Source: Mesorhizobium shangrilense
GTDB lineage: Bacteria; Pseudomonadota; Alphaproteobacteria; Rhizobiales; Rhizobiaceae
Direction: 5' to 3'
Length of the DNA: 64,000 nucleotides
Assembly: GCF_028826155.1 (NCBI RefSeq)
Contig: NZ_JAQGPN010000001.1
Span: 3,415,501 to 3,479,500 of the forward strand
Both the position numbers and the translations under genes were made by a program. Below, one piece after another: positions 1 through 9,331 of the stretch. A model generated the notes under the pieces. The model worked only from the letters and a program-made list of their open reading frames with translations, did no database searches and was not told the origin of the DNA. Positions within the stretch are counted from its first letter, which is position 1, and every line of letters starts with the position of its first letter.

Positions 1-1301
1 ACCAGCCCGTTCTCGTGTCGCACCAGAACGGTGTTGCCGAACTCCTTCAGCCCGTCGCCTGCGTAGATGACGACGCCGTTTTCGGCAGCCTTGACCGGCG
101 TGCCCTTCGGCACGGCGATGTCGATGCCGTCGTTCTTTGAGCCGCCGCTGCTGCCATAGCCGGAGACGACCCGGCCACGCACCGGCCAGCGCATGCGGCC
201 GATCCCGGTGGCGTCGGGCGCCGCATCGCTGCTCTCCTGCTCAGCCTGCTCGATTGCCTTCTTGGGCGGGGTGTATCCGGCGACCGTCCCGCCGTTCTTC
301 TCGGCTGGCGATATGGACGCAGTCTTGGCCGCGTTATCGACCGCAGCCGGGCTTGCAGCGGCGACAGCCGCCTTGCCGTCCAGCCTCAGCACCTGGCCGA
401 TGCGGATGTTGCCATTCTTCAGACCGTTCGCCTCTTTGAGCGCAGTGACTCCGACGCCGGTCTTGCGTGAAATCTTCGACAGCGAATCGCCCTCGACCAC
501 CGTGTAGGACCCACCGGCCGGCGCTGCCTTCGGCTGCGCTGCGTCAGCCGAGGCGGTTGGCGTCGTCGAAACTTCGCGCACCTTGGGCGCGTTGGGCAGC
601 ACGGCGACGTTTTCGCGCTGTTCGGCGGGCTTCGGCGCATCCGTCGGCTTGACGCCGCGCGACGACTTCGCCTCGGCGGTCTTCGGGTCGTTGTCCGGAG
701 CGGAGATCCCGGCCTTTGCGGAATAGACATAGGTAGGAATCACGACCGTCTGACCCGTCTTGAGACCGTTCTCGGCCGAGATGCCGTTCATTTTCATGAT
801 GATGTCGGCCGGCACGCCAAAACGCCGCGACAGGTTGTAGACGGTCTCGCCGTCCTTGGCCGTAACCTGGGTTCCGCCGGCGCGCGACCAGCCCTTGATG
901 GTGTCCTCGACCGCCGGCGCGGCCGCTACCGCCCTCGGCGTCACTGCAACCGGGGCCTGTTCGACGGCAGTCTGGGCGCGGGCAACGGCATTCTGCGCTG
1001 CAGGCGGTGCGGCGCGGGGCGAGGCAACCGGCGGCAGAGCGCCGCGGCTGACGCTGCCGCGCGACACGTCGACCGGCTGCACCGCCTCGCGATTCGCGAC
1101 CGAGTTGGGAGACTGATCGCCCGGATAGGGCTGATCCTGGATGATCTGGCGCTGGTTGGCCGTGGACCCGGTGAACAGCCCATCGGTGATATCACCGAAG
1201 CGCATCGCGCTCGAGCTGCACCCTGCAGCGAGCCCGCCGAGCAGGATCACGGCGCTGTGCGCCAGAATGCGCTTTCTTTTGATTGGAAGACTGACCCGCA
1301 T
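1..1301 (-). CDS. LysM/M23-family lipoprotein, NlpD-like (3' end beyond window)
   Basis: The minus-strand frame is open from an ATG at 1301 to the left edge (433 codons, C-terminus missing). The N-terminus has a basic, hydrophobic lipoprotein signal ending in AAGC with Cys28 as the likely lipidated residue. Two LysM peptidoglycan-binding domains lie at about residues 143-190 and 262-305, joined by Ala/Pro-rich linkers, and an M23 (LytM) domain starts near 369. The position of the first zinc-binding His of active M23 enzymes (H-x-G-I-D context) reads N-D-G-I-D here. This suggests a non-catalytic LytM factor of the NlpD/DipM kind that activates septal amidases rather than cutting itself. The rest of the M23 domain is outside the window. 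It lies downstream of pcm-surE, the same neighbourhood as nlpD in many proteobacteria. Confidence 0.88.
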   Translation of the reverse strand, partial: MRVSLPIKRKRILAHSAVILLGGLAAGCSSSAMRFGDITDGLFTGSTANQRQIIQDQPYPGDQSPNSVANREAVQPVDVSRGSVSRGALPPVASPRAAPPAAQNAVARAQTAVEQAPVAVTPRAVAAAPAVEDTIKGWSRAGGTQVTAKDGETVYNLSRRFGVPADIIMKMNGISAENGLKTGQTVVIPTYVYSAKAGISAPDNDPKTAEAKSSRGVKPTDAPKPAEQRENVAVLPNAPKVREVSTTPTASADAAQPKAAPAGGSYTVVEGDSLSKISRKTGVGVTALKEANGLKNGNIRIGQVLRLDGKAAVAAASPAAVDNAAKTASISPAEKNGGTVAGYTPPKKAIEQAEQESSDAAPDATGIGRMRWPVRGRVVSGYGSSGGSKNDGIDIAVPKGTPVKAAENGVVIYAGDGLKEFGNTVLVRHENGL

Positions 1302-1564
1302 GACACCGAACCCGTACCCACACCGACTAATTACAATTAAAGCGTGTTAATGTTACCGGGCGGTTAAGCCGCGCTGACTGACGCAAAGGTTCGCACGATT
1401 TTCCATGCAGGCCCTGTAGCGCAGAGGACCCGAGCAGCCGGATGATGACGTCCTCGCCGCAAAATTCGCCGGAGGGCAGAGCGGCGGCAGGGAAGCGGAT
1501 CCGGACGCGTCCGCGCATAACCGGACCTGAATAGATGACTTCCCACGCTACGAAGGAGGCGCCT

Positions 1565-1756
1565 ATGACCGCCAGTCAGTATTCTCTGCTTGCAGCCGTG
1601 ATCTTCTCTGTCGTTGCTGTCCTGCAAATCGTTCGCGCAGCCAGGGGTCTGCCGGTCACGGTCGGGCAGACGTCCATTCCGATTTGGGCGAGCTGGCTCG
1701 CCTGCGGCGTCGCGCTCATCCTGGCCTGGCTTGGGTATACGGCTTCCAACGGCTGA
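1565..1756 (+). CDS. small two-helix membrane protein, unknown function
   Basis: This is a 63-residue protein starting at ATG 1565. The start is chosen over the upstream in-frame ATG at 1535 because a strong ribosome binding site, GAAGGAGG, ends about 6 bp before 1565. Two hydrophobic stretches, about residues 8-24 and 39-58, should span the inner membrane, joined by a short basic loop. No catalytic motif is visible and the family is not recognised. The gene converges on pcm with only 36 bp between the two stop codons. Confidence 0.6.
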   Translation: MTASQYSLLAAVIFSVVAVLQIVRAARGLPVTVGQTSIPIWASWLACGVALILAWLGYTASNG

Positions 1757-1792
1757 TCCGGCCCTGATCCGGATCGAACGACGAAGCCACAC

Positions 1793-2446
1793 CTAGAGTG
1801 AGGTAGCGATTCCCTGGATCATCGGCTGGAAACGCACCTGGCCCAGGTCTATCCGGTCGAACCGGCTCCCGACCTTGGTGAGCCTGGTGAGGAGTTGCGG
1901 CTCCTCAGCGGCGCCGATGACGGCGATCATGGTGCCGCCGCTCGCAAGCTGGTCGGCAAAGCTGCGCGGCAGGCTATCGAAAGCCGCCCAGACCACGATT
2001 CGATCGAACGGCCCCTCGCCCGGCAGCCCGTTGGCCCCGTCGGCGTGGCGCACGTGGACATTGGTGATGGCCATGGCCTCGAGCCGCTCCTTGGCGAGGT
2101 CTGCCAGCGTCTTATAGCGCTCCACCGTGGCGACCCTGCCGGCGAGCCTGGACATCACCGCAGCGGTGAAGCCCGAGCCCGTGCCGATCTCCAGCACCCG
2201 ATTGCCCGGTTCGATGGCCAGCGAATCGAGCACCATCGCCTGCAGGTCGGCGCCCTCGATGGCTTCGCCGCACTCGATCGGCGCCATTCGGTTGGACCAC
2301 GCGACATTTTCCCAGCGCTTCGGGATGAACGCGCTGCGCGGCGTCGCTTCGAAAGCCGCCACCAGCTCCTTCGAGGCAATGCCCTTGGCTCGAAGCCGCA
2401 GGAGGAACGCGGCGAAAGCCTCGCGGTCCTCTGCGCCGTTCTTCAT
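1793..2446 (-). CDS. pcm: protein-L-isoaspartate O-methyltransferase
   Basis: This cytosolic repair enzyme methylates isoaspartyl residues in damaged proteins, using S-adenosylmethionine. The 217-residue length fits the family. The SAM-binding glycine loop IGTGSG is at residues 87-92, followed by an acidic VER segment at the end of the second strand, as in class I methyltransferases. The start overlaps the surE stop by 4 bp (ATGA type), so the two are probably translationally coupled; surE-pcm is a classic pair. The family identity is clear, although rhizobial paralogues of Pcm exist whose substrate is not proven. Confidence 0.9.
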   Translation of the reverse strand: MKNGAEDREAFAAFLLRLRAKGIASKELVAAFEATPRSAFIPKRWENVAWSNRMAPIECGEAIEGADLQAMVLDSLAIEPGNRVLEIGTGSGFTAAVMSRLAGRVATVERYKTLADLAKERLEAMAITNVHVRHADGANGLPGEGPFDRIVVWAAFDSLPRSFADQLASGGTMIAVIGAAEEPQLLTRLTKVGSRFDRIDLGQVRFQPMIQGIATSL

Positions 2447-3201
2447 GCGATGGCCTTCGCCAGACCGGCCTTGACCTCATGCGCCGTGAAATCGAGCTTC
2501 AGCGGCGTCACGGATATGCAGTTGTTCTGCAGCACGGCGATATCGGTGCCCTCGGCCAGATCGGCCGGCTTGCGGCCGAACCGCAGCCAGTAGTACGGGA
2601 AGCCGCGCCCGTCAGCGCGCTCGTCGACCCAGATGCCGTAGGCGAGCTTGCCCTGGTCGGTGACCACCGCCTCGCGCACTTCGTCGGGCCGGCATTTCGG
2701 GAAGTTCAGATTGACCAGAACGCCCTGGGGCAGTTCCATCCTGGCGATGCGGTCGATCAGCCGCGGCGCATGCGCTTCGGCCGTCTCATAAGGGATGATG
2801 CGGGCGCCGTCTTCGTAGTTGTAGGCTTGGCTCAGGGCAATCGAACGGATGCCGAGCAGCGTACCCTCCATCGCGCCTGCGACCGTTCCCGAATAGGTGA
2901 CGTCGTCGGCGACGTTGGAGCCGGAATTGACGCCCGACAGGATGAGATCGGGCGGAGAAGGCATGACATTCTTGACCGCCATGATGACGCAGTCCGTCGG
3001 CGTGCCGCGCACCGCGAAGTGGCGATCCCTGACCTTGCGCAGCCGCAGGGGCTGCGAGATCGACAGCGAATGGGCGAAGCCCGACTGATCCGTCTCCGGC
3101 GCGACGATCCAGACGTCGTCGGTCAGCTGCCGCGCAATGCGCTCCAGCGAAGCGATGCCTTCGTCGTGAACGCCGTCGTCGTTGGTAAGGAGAATTCTCA
3201 T
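2443..3201 (-). CDS. surE: 5'/3'-nucleotidase SurE
   Basis: SurE is a metal-dependent survival nucleotidase that removes phosphate from nucleoside monophosphates. The 252-residue protein opens with [10 protein letters not shown]. Metal ligands are visible as Asp8, Asp9, Ser40 and Asn92, the last within the SGVNSGSN motif (89-96). The substrate-binding GTPTDCV segment is at about 66-72. It overlaps serS by 1 bp upstream and pcm by 4 bp downstream, so serS-surE-pcm reads as one translation unit. Confidence 0.95.
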   Translation of the reverse strand: MRILLTNDDGVHDEGIASLERIARQLTDDVWIVAPETDQSGFAHSLSISQPLRLRKVRDRHFAVRGTPTDCVIMAVKNVMPSPPDLILSGVNSGSNVADDVTYSGTVAGAMEGTLLGIRSIALSQAYNYEDGARIIPYETAEAHAPRLIDRIARMELPQGVLVNLNFPKCRPDEVREAVVTDQGKLAYGIWVDERADGRGFPYYWLRFGRKPADLAEGTDIAVLQNNCISVTPLKLDFTAHEVKAGLAKAIA

Positions 3202-4535
3202 CAGACTGCTTCGATCTTCTCGAGTCCGCCCATATAGGGCCTAAGCACTTCAGGAATGGTTACGCTTCCGTCCGCGTCCTGATAATTTTCCATCACCGCG
3301 ATGAGCGCACGGCCGACGGCCACGCCCGATCCGTTCAGCGTGTGGACGAAGCGCGTGCCCTTGCCGATCGAGGCCTCGTCCGTCGGACGGTAGCGCGCAT
3401 CCATGCGCCGCGCCTGGAAATCGCCGCAGACCGAGCAGGACGAAATCTCGCGATAGGCGTTCTGGCCGGGCAGCCAGACCTCGATATCGTGGGTCTTGCG
3501 CGCACCGAAGCCCATATCGCCGGTGCACAGCACGATGGTGCGATAGGGCAGTTCGAGCCGCTTCAGCACCTCTTCGGCGCACTGCGTCATCCGCTCGTGC
3601 TCGTCGACAGAGGATTCCTGGTCGGTGATCGACACGAGTTCGACCTTGTAGAACTGGTGCTGCCGCAGCATGCCGCGCGTATCGCGCCCCGCCGAGCCTG
3701 CCTCGGAGCGGAAGCACGGCGTCAAGGCAGTGAAGCGCATCGGCAGCTTTTCGTGCGCGGTGATTTCGTTGCGCACGAGGTTGGTGAGCGGGACCTCGGC
3801 GGTGGGGATGAGCCCAAGCCGGCTCTCCCCGTGCGGCACGAAGAAGAGATCCTCCTCGAACTTCGGCAGATTGCCGGTGCCATAGAGCACCTCGTCACGC
3901 ACCAGCAGCGGCGGGACCACCTCGCTATAGCCATGCTCCGTCGTGTGCAGGTCAAGCATGAACTGGCCGAGCGCGCGCTCCAGCCTCGCCAGCTGACCCT
4001 TCAGCACGGTAAAGCGCGAGCCGGACAGCTTTGCCGCCCGCTCGAAGTCCATCATGCCGAGCTTCTCGCCGATCTCGAAATGCTCGCGTGGCTTGTTGCC
4101 CATGCGCGGCTGGCGCGCGGCGATCAGTTCGTTTCCCCAGCGCCTGATCTCGACATTGTGGTTTTCGTTCTTGCCGAGCGGAACGTCGTCCAGCGGCACG
4201 TTCGGGATGACCGCCAGCGCGTTCTCCAGCTCCTTGTCGAGCCGCCGCTCCTCGGCTTCGCCACCCTGGATGAATGCCCTGAGTTCAGCCGCCTCGGCCT
4301 TGAGCGTATCCGCGAGCGCCATGTCCTTGGCGCGCATGGCGTTGCCGATGTCCCTGGAGACCAAATTGCGACGCTCCTGCGCCTCCTGCAGCCGGCCGAG
4401 ATGAGCGCGACGCGCCTCGTCCCTGGCGATCACTTCCTCGACCACGGACTCCGCTGCCTCCGGCGACTGCCCGCGCTTCTCCAGCGCCGCAGCGAGAGCC
4501 TTCGGGTTTTCGCGTATCCACCTTATGTCGAGCAT
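3201..4535 (-). CDS. serS: serine--tRNA ligase
   Basis: This enzyme charges tRNA-Ser and tRNA-Sec with serine. The 444-residue length is typical. The first ~110 residues form the charged, heptad-rich antiparallel coiled-coil arm that grips the long variable arm of tRNA-Ser. The class II catalytic core follows, with motif 2 around the segment containing [18 protein letters not shown] and motif 3 around [16 protein letters not shown] near the C-terminus. The ATG at 4535 is the natural start ([11 protein letters not shown]). The 265 bp between tatC and serS show no gene or clear terminator, so read-through from tatABC is possible. Confidence 0.97.
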   Translation of the reverse strand: MLDIRWIRENPKALAAALEKRGQSPEAAESVVEEVIARDEARRAHLGRLQEAQERRNLVSRDIGNAMRAKDMALADTLKAEAAELRAFIQGGEAEERRLDKELENALAVIPNVPLDDVPLGKNENHNVEIRRWGNELIAARQPRMGNKPREHFEIGEKLGMMDFERAAKLSGSRFTVLKGQLARLERALGQFMLDLHTTEHGYSEVVPPLLVRDEVLYGTGNLPKFEEDLFFVPHGESRLGLIPTAEVPLTNLVRNEITAHEKLPMRFTALTPCFRSEAGSAGRDTRGMLRQHQFYKVELVSITDQESSVDEHERMTQCAEEVLKRLELPYRTIVLCTGDMGFGARKTHDIEVWLPGQNAYREISSCSVCGDFQARRMDARYRPTDEASIGKGTRFVHTLNGSGVAVGRALIAVMENYQDADGSVTIPEVLRPYMGGLEKIEAV

Positions 4536-4800
4536 CGTGCTGAGTATCCGTTACAGAGTGCATCGGCCCGATACCGTAGCATCGCCACGCTGCATCGGAG
4601 CCGACTGATTCACCTAATCTCAAACCTTGAATCGTGGTTGGAGAAGGGCGCTGCGCGAATGGCCGTGCACGACGAACGGGCCGACCGTAACGCGAAGCAA
4701 AAGCCATGACGGGGTAAACCGACCGGCGAAAAGGTGCAAGCCCATGTCGCCGGAGACGGAGGACGCGAACCGATTTCGCGTCACACGTGCGAGGAAGGCG

Positions 4801-5652
4801 TTAGCTCTTGAGCGTGGCGGGCGTGGAGGTCTCTTCCGCTTCGCTGCTTTCAGAAGCCATACGTTCTTCTTCCCGCTTCCTCTCGATCAGCCGCGCCGTC
4901 CAGATCGAGATCTCGTAGAGCAGGATGGTCGGCAGCGCGAGGCCGATCTGGCTGATCGGATCCGGGGGCGTCAGAACGGCGGCGACGACGAAGGCGATGA
5001 CGATCGCCCATTTGCGCTTCTCGGCCAGCGTCTGGGAGGTCAGCAGGCCGACGCGCGCCATCAGCGTGGTCACGACGGGCAGCTGGAAGACCAGACCGAA
5101 GGAGAAGATCAGCGTCATGATGAGGCTGAGATATTCCGACACCTTGGGCAGCAGAGAGATCTGAACGTCGCTGCCAGGCCCGCCCTGCTGCATGGCCAGG
5201 AAGAACCACATCACCATCGGCGTGAAGAAGAAATAGACCAGCGCCGCACCCAGCAGGAAGAGGATCGGCGAAGCGACGAGAAACGGGAAGAAGGCGCGCC
5301 GCTCGTTCTTGTAAAGGCCGGGGGCGATGAACTTGTAGATCTGCGTCGCGATCAGCGGGAAGGCGATGACCAGTCCGCCGAACATGGCGAGCTTGATCTG
5401 GGTAAAGAAGAATTCCTGCGGCGCGGTATAGATCAGCTCGACCTTGTCGTTCGGCAAGCCTGCCCAGTGCACCGCCCATTTGAACGGGATGACCAGCAGG
5501 TTGAACAAGTCCTTGGCGAAGAAGAAGCAGACAAGGAAGGCCACGAAGAACCCGCCGATCGACCACATCAGCCGCGTGCGCAGCTCGATCAGGTGTTCAA
5601 TCAATGGAGCTGACGATTGATTGATCTCGTCCTCGTCGGAAGTCTTCGTCAC
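4801..5652 (-). CDS. tatC: Sec-independent (Tat) translocase subunit TatC
   Basis: TatC is the polytopic inner-membrane receptor for twin-arginine signal peptides. The 283-residue protein has the conserved N-terminal segment APLIEHLIELRTRL, which carries the functionally important Glu, followed by six hydrophobic helices, and ends in a charged cytoplasmic tail. The start overlaps the tatB stop by 4 bp. The order tatA-tatB-tatC is the standard alphaproteobacterial operon. A Tat-type signal is visible on the sugar-binding protein at 58061, one likely client. Confidence 0.97.
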   Translation of the reverse strand: MTKTSDEDEINQSSAPLIEHLIELRTRLMWSIGGFFVAFLVCFFFAKDLFNLLVIPFKWAVHWAGLPNDKVELIYTAPQEFFFTQIKLAMFGGLVIAFPLIATQIYKFIAPGLYKNERRAFFPFLVASPILFLLGAALVYFFFTPMVMWFFLAMQQGGPGSDVQISLLPKVSEYLSLIMTLIFSFGLVFQLPVVTTLMARVGLLTSQTLAEKRKWAIVIAFVVAAVLTPPDPISQIGLALPTILLYEISIWTARLIERKREEERMASESSEAEETSTPATLKS

Positions 5653-6320
5653 GTAGCGCTTCCCACGGTCTTCTTTGCCTTGGCCGGCGACTTTGCGCTC
5701 GCCCGCACTGCAGGTTTGTCGGTTGTCTTCTTCGGAGCCTTCGCAGCAGCCGTCTTCGCCTCAACCTTGGCAGCCGCCTTGCGTGCCGGCTTTGCGGTGG
5801 AGGCGGCCGGGGCCACGGGCTTTGCCGCGGCGGCCGCGCTGGACGCTTTGGCGCCCGCCGGCTTCGTGGCCTCGGCCGTCGGCGTGATGACCGGCGGTTC
5901 GGGCATCGTAGTGGGTCCGGCAACCGGCATCGCGGTGGCGCCGCTCTTCAGCGGCTCAGCGGCGACCGGCTGATCCGACACAGCCTCGACGGAGGCAGGT
6001 TCGGCAGGCTTGGGCGGCGTCTTGAGGCTCTCCAGCCCGGCGCGGACGTCGGCCGCCGCCTTCTCGAACGGATTGAGAGATTTCTTGATCTCGTTCGCCG
6101 GATTCAGACTGCGCAGCGAATCGACCGACTTCTTGACGTCGTCAAGCTCGGCTTCCTTCATCGCCTCGTTGAACTGCTTCTGGAAATCGCCCGCCATGGT
6201 GCGCAGCTTCGACGTCGTGCGGCCGAAGGTCCGCAGCATCTTGGGTAAATCCTTCGGCCCGACGACCACGATCATCACGACCGCGATCACCAGCATTTCG
6301 GTCCAGCCGATATCAAACAT
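5649..6320 (-). CDS. tatB: Tat translocase subunit TatB
   Basis: TatB forms the substrate-recognition complex with TatC. The 223-residue protein starts MFDIGWTEML with a single N-terminal transmembrane helix (about 5-22), then VGPKDLP at the hinge and a long amphipathic helix (about 25-60). From about residue 75 the tail is Ala/Pro/Lys-rich and low in complexity, which is longer than in E. coli but common in rhizobia. It is separated from tatA by 38 bp and overlaps tatC by 4 bp. Confidence 0.95.
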   Translation of the reverse strand: MFDIGWTEMLVIAVVMIVVVGPKDLPKMLRTFGRTTSKLRTMAGDFQKQFNEAMKEAELDDVKKSVDSLRSLNPANEIKKSLNPFEKAAADVRAGLESLKTPPKPAEPASVEAVSDQPVAAEPLKSGATAMPVAGPTTMPEPPVITPTAEATKPAGAKASSAAAAAKPVAPAASTAKPARKAAAKVEAKTAAAKAPKKTTDKPAVRASAKSPAKAKKTVGSAT

Positions 6321-6358
6321 GGCTCAACTTTCGGCCCGGAGCTGCCGGGGGCGTCCGG

Positions 6359-6574
6359 TTAGCTCTTCGCTTTCTCGGAGGGCTTGACGGTCTCGTCGAG
6401 GCGATGCTCGACGGTCTTCGCGTCGTCAGCGGCGTCCTCGTCGGACATGCCCTTCTTGAAGCTCTTGATGCCCTTCGCCATGTCGCCCATCAATTCAGGG
6501 ATCTTGCCTCTGCCGAACAGCAGCAGCACGACCACCAGCACGATGAGCCAGTGCCAAATCGAAAACGAACCCAT
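6359..6574 (-). CDS. tatA: Tat translocase subunit TatA
   Basis: TatA is the pore-forming Tat component. The 71-residue protein shows [13 protein letters not shown], one transmembrane helix, then [24 protein letters not shown]. This is the typical FGxxKxPE hinge and amphipathic helix. It is the first gene of tatABC. Only 36 bp separate it from the end of the upstream ABC ATPase gene, so it may share the scp transcript. Confidence 0.96.
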   Translation of the reverse strand: MGSFSIWHWLIVLVVVLLLFGRGKIPELMGDMAKGIKSFKKGMSDEDAADDAKTVEHRLDETVKPSEKAKS

Positions 6575-6610
6575 TGCTACTCTCTTTCGAAGTGTGTCCT
6601 CGGCAGTGAT

Positions 6611-7747
6611 CTATGCGTTTTCTCCGCCGGTTTCAAACACAAGTACATCTGAAGCGCGCAATGTTAACCAGATGTCTCTCGCCTGCGGCGACAAGGCGCC
6701 GCATCTGACCCGTGCCCTGATCGGCGTCTCGGATCCGGAGACCGCCAGTTCGAGCAGTTCGACGACGCCCAGATATCGTCGCGAGACGATGCGGGCCTCG
6801 GTCTCTCCCTTTTCCTCGCTGACGTCGAAACCGGATGTCCGGACCGCGACGGACAGCTCTGTTCCATCCTGATGGGCGCTGGCGGCCACCCGACCGACCG
6901 GCAGCTCGACCGCCCCTCCTTTCGCGCGCCCCTGAAAGACGTTGAGCTCCGAGAAGAACCCGGCCGCGAACAGGCTTGCGGGTCTGAGATACAGCTCTTC
7001 GGCCCTGCCGGCCTGGACCAGCCGCCCGTCCTTGAGCAGTGCGATGCGATCGCCCATGCGCATGGCCTCTTCGGCGTCATGGGTGACGACGATAGCGGTC
7101 GCCCGGCTTTGCCTGAGCACGTCCAGCGTCTCTGCGCGCACGCTGTCCTTCAGCCTTGAATCCAACCCGGAGAACGGCTCGTCCATGAGAAGTACGGCCG
7201 GGCGCGGCGCCAGCGCGCGGGCAAGCGCTACCCGCTGCTGCTCTCCACCCGACAGCACGTGCGGATAGGATTTGGCGTAGTGCTGCAGTCCGACCCGCGC
7301 GAGCGCGATCATCGCCTCCTCGCGGGCTTCCTCGCGGGACAGCGCGGTCAGGCCGAATTTCACGTTTTCGAGGATCGTCAAATGGGGGAACAGCGCGAAG
7401 TCCTGGAAGACCAGGCCGATCGAGCGCTGCTCCGGCGGCAGGAACACGGACGGACCGGCGATCTCCCGGTTGTTGAGCAGCACCCGTCCGGAGGACTGGC
7501 TTTCTATCCCCGCTGCGATCCGAAGAAGCGTCGTCTTGCCGGAGCCGGAAGGACCCAGCAGGCAAAGCACTTCGCCTGGCTCGGCGGTCAGCGACAGGTC
7601 GCGCAAGGTTTCTGCATCCGGCCCGAAATCGTGGCGGATGTTCTCGAATTCCAACCGCGCGGCAAAGGTGACGCCCGCCGTCACGCGCGACGCGGCTTGC
7701 CGGCGTTCGTTCTGCAAGCTCGAAGCTCCGTTACGGGGTCCGCTCAA
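6611..7747 (-). CDS. ABC transporter ATP-binding protein (FbpC/CysA-like, orphan)
   Basis: This is an ATPase subunit of an importer of the ferric-iron, sulfate or putrescine class. In the 378-residue protein Walker A GPSGSGKT is at 65-72. The signature LSGGEQQRVALARAL, Walker B LLMDEPFSGLD and switch VTHDAEEAM follow. The last ~120 residues look like a TOBE-type substrate or regulatory domain. The open frame starts at a TTG at 7747 whose last two bases overlap the scpB TGA stop, a coupled start; a GTG near residue 21 is an alternative. No permease or binding protein gene lies nearby, so partner and substrate are unknown. Confidence 0.85.
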   Translation of the reverse strand: MSGPRNGASSLQNERRQAASRVTAGVTFAARLEFENIRHDFGPDAETLRDLSLTAEPGEVLCLLGPSGSGKTTLLRIAAGIESQSSGRVLLNNREIAGPSVFLPPEQRSIGLVFQDFALFPHLTILENVKFGLTALSREEAREEAMIALARVGLQHYAKSYPHVLSGGEQQRVALARALAPRPAVLLMDEPFSGLDSRLKDSVRAETLDVLRQSRATAIVVTHDAEEAMRMGDRIALLKDGRLVQAGRAEELYLRPASLFAAGFFSELNVFQGRAKGGAVELPVGRVAASAHQDGTELSVAVRTSGFDVSEEKGETEARIVSRRYLGVVELLELAVSGSETPIRARVRCGALSPQARDIWLTLRASDVLVFETGGENA

Positions 7748-8481
7748 TCATCCTGGGGACGCGGTGTCAACAGCCCGAGTTCTTCCAGGTCGATGTCGGT
7801 CAGCGGATCCTCGTCTTCCGTGAGGGCGTCTGCATCGCTCGGCGGCACAGGCATCGAGAAATTGGCGGGCATGCGCGTCGACAGCAGTCCGGCGCCCTTC
7901 AGCTCTTCGACGCCCGGCAGGTCACGCAGTTCTTCCAGCTGGAAGTGGTCGAGGAACTTGTCGGTCGTGCCATAGGTTACCGGCCGGCCCGGCGTCTTGC
8001 GACGGCCGCGGATGCGCACCCACTCGGTTTCCAGCAGGGTATCCAGCGTTCCCTTGGACGTCTCAACGCCGCGGATCTCCTCGATCTCGGCGCGCGTCAC
8101 CGGCTGGTGGTAGGCGATGATGGCGAGAACCTCCAGTGCGGCGCGCGAGAGCTTCTTCTGCTGGACCGCATCGCGGCTCATCAGGAAGGCGAGATCGCCC
8201 GCCGTCCGGAAGGCCCACGCATCGCCGATCCGGACCAGATTGACGCCGCGCCGCTGGTAGACGGCCTGCAGTTCGGCTAGCGCCCCCTTGAGGTTCACGC
8301 CCTCGGGAAGCCGCGCCGCCAGCGCCCGCTCGCTCACCGGCTCGGCGCTGGCGAAGATGATCGCTTCGGCCATCCGCGCGGCTTCCGCGAGCATCATGCG
8401 CTCGGCGGGATTCGTAATCGCCGCAGCTCCGTCGTCAGCCAACGGCAGGGGAATGACCGTAGCACTCCCGGTCTCGTTCAT
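7744..8481 (-). CDS. scpB: segregation and condensation protein ScpB
   Basis: ScpB is the winged-helix (kite) subunit that bridges ScpA and SMC in the bacterial condensin. The 245-residue protein carries two winged-helix units. The segment ALEVLAIIAYHQPVTRAEIEEIRG and the following TLLETEWVRIRGRR are hallmarks of the family. The tail is acidic. The ATG overlaps the scpA stop by 4 bp. The upstream position of scpA and overlapping reading fit a co-translated scpAB unit. Confidence 0.95.
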   Translation of the reverse strand: MNETGSATVIPLPLADDGAAAITNPAERMMLAEAARMAEAIIFASAEPVSERALAARLPEGVNLKGALAELQAVYQRRGVNLVRIGDAWAFRTAGDLAFLMSRDAVQQKKLSRAALEVLAIIAYHQPVTRAEIEEIRGVETSKGTLDTLLETEWVRIRGRRKTPGRPVTYGTTDKFLDHFQLEELRDLPGVEELKGAGLLSTRMPANFSMPVPPSDADALTEDEDPLTDIDLEELGLLTPRPQDD

Positions 8482-9320
8482 GACGCTGCCTCTGCTGCGT
8501 TGATCTCCGGAGACTTGCCGCGCAGGTAGAGCGGCGCGAAAGCTTCGAGCTGGCGCATCTCAACCTGGCCTTCGCGCACAAGCTCCAACGTCGCCGCGAA
8601 AGAACTCGCTATCGCGGTCGAACGTTCCTCCGGCGTGCTGACATACTGGATGAGGAAGCTGTCGAGCGCCGTCCAGTCACCGGCCGAACCGATCAGCCGC
8701 ACCAGAATCTCGCGCGCCGCCTTGAGCGTCCAAACACCGCGTCGCGCGATGGTGACGTTGGTGACGGCCTGTTTCTGCCGCTGCGCCGCATAGGCGCTCA
8801 GCAGGTCGTAGAGCGTGGCCGAGTACTCGTTGCGCTTCTCGACGATGACAAGCTCGGGCATGCCGCGCTGAAAGACGTCGCGGCCGAGGCGATTGCGGTT
8901 CACCAGCCGTGCGGCTGCGTCGCGCATCGCCTCCAGACGCTTCAGGCGGAACTGCAGCACCGCCGCCAGTTCCTCGCCGCTTTCGCCCTCGTCGCCCGGC
9001 TTTTTGGGTATGAGCAGGCGGGACTTCAGGTAGGCGAGCCACGCCGCCATCACGAGGTAGTCAGCCGCGACCTCGAGCCTTAGAGCCCTCACCTGTTCTA
9101 TGAACGCAAGATACTGCTCGGTCAGCGCGAGGATCGAGATGCGCGCCAGATCGACCTTCTGGTTCCGCGCCAGATGGAGCAGGAGGTCGAGCGGTCCCTC
9201 AAAACCGTTGACGTCGACGACGAGCGCAGGGTCTCCGGTAGCGCGCGAGTCGTTCTTCTCGCTCCAGAGCGCTTCCATTGGGACGGGTTTGCCCGCCCTG
9301 CTCTCCGCTGGATCCGCCAA
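8478..9320 (-). CDS. scpA: segregation and condensation protein ScpA
   Basis: ScpA is the kleisin that closes the SMC ring in chromosome segregation. The 280-residue protein has the N-terminal signature FEGPLDLLLHLARNQKVDLARI at about residues 39-60 (quoted only to locate it: it contains the family motif GPLDLLLxL). It continues with the segment AADYLVMAAWLAYLKSRLLIP that contacts the SMC neck, and has a winged-helix C-terminus. It lies 11 bp downstream of nagZ, a conserved neighbour in Rhizobiales. Confidence 0.94.
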   Translation of the reverse strand: MADPAESRAGKPVPMEALWSEKNDSRATGDPALVVDVNGFEGPLDLLLHLARNQKVDLARISILALTEQYLAFIEQVRALRLEVAADYLVMAAWLAYLKSRLLIPKKPGDEGESGEELAAVLQFRLKRLEAMRDAAARLVNRNRLGRDVFQRGMPELVIVEKRNEYSATLYDLLSAYAAQRQKQAVTNVTIARRGVWTLKAAREILVRLIGSAGDWTALDSFLIQYVSTPEERSTAIASSFAATLELVREGQVEMRQLEAFAPLYLRGKSPEINAAEAAS

Positions 9321-9331
9321 GCTCTCTCCGG

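Noticed and set aside
1337..1366. TTAA repeats upstream of the nlpD-like gene as CtrA sites
   Set aside because: Two TTAA half-sites are 6 bp apart (1337-1340, 1347-1350) and a TTAACC lies nearby, but the full CtrA site needs a 7-bp spacing; not strong enough to call.
3342..4709. 455-codon plus-strand open frame
   Set aside because: It lies fully antisense to serS, has no family motif, and reflects the high GC content and lack of stop codons on the complementary strand.
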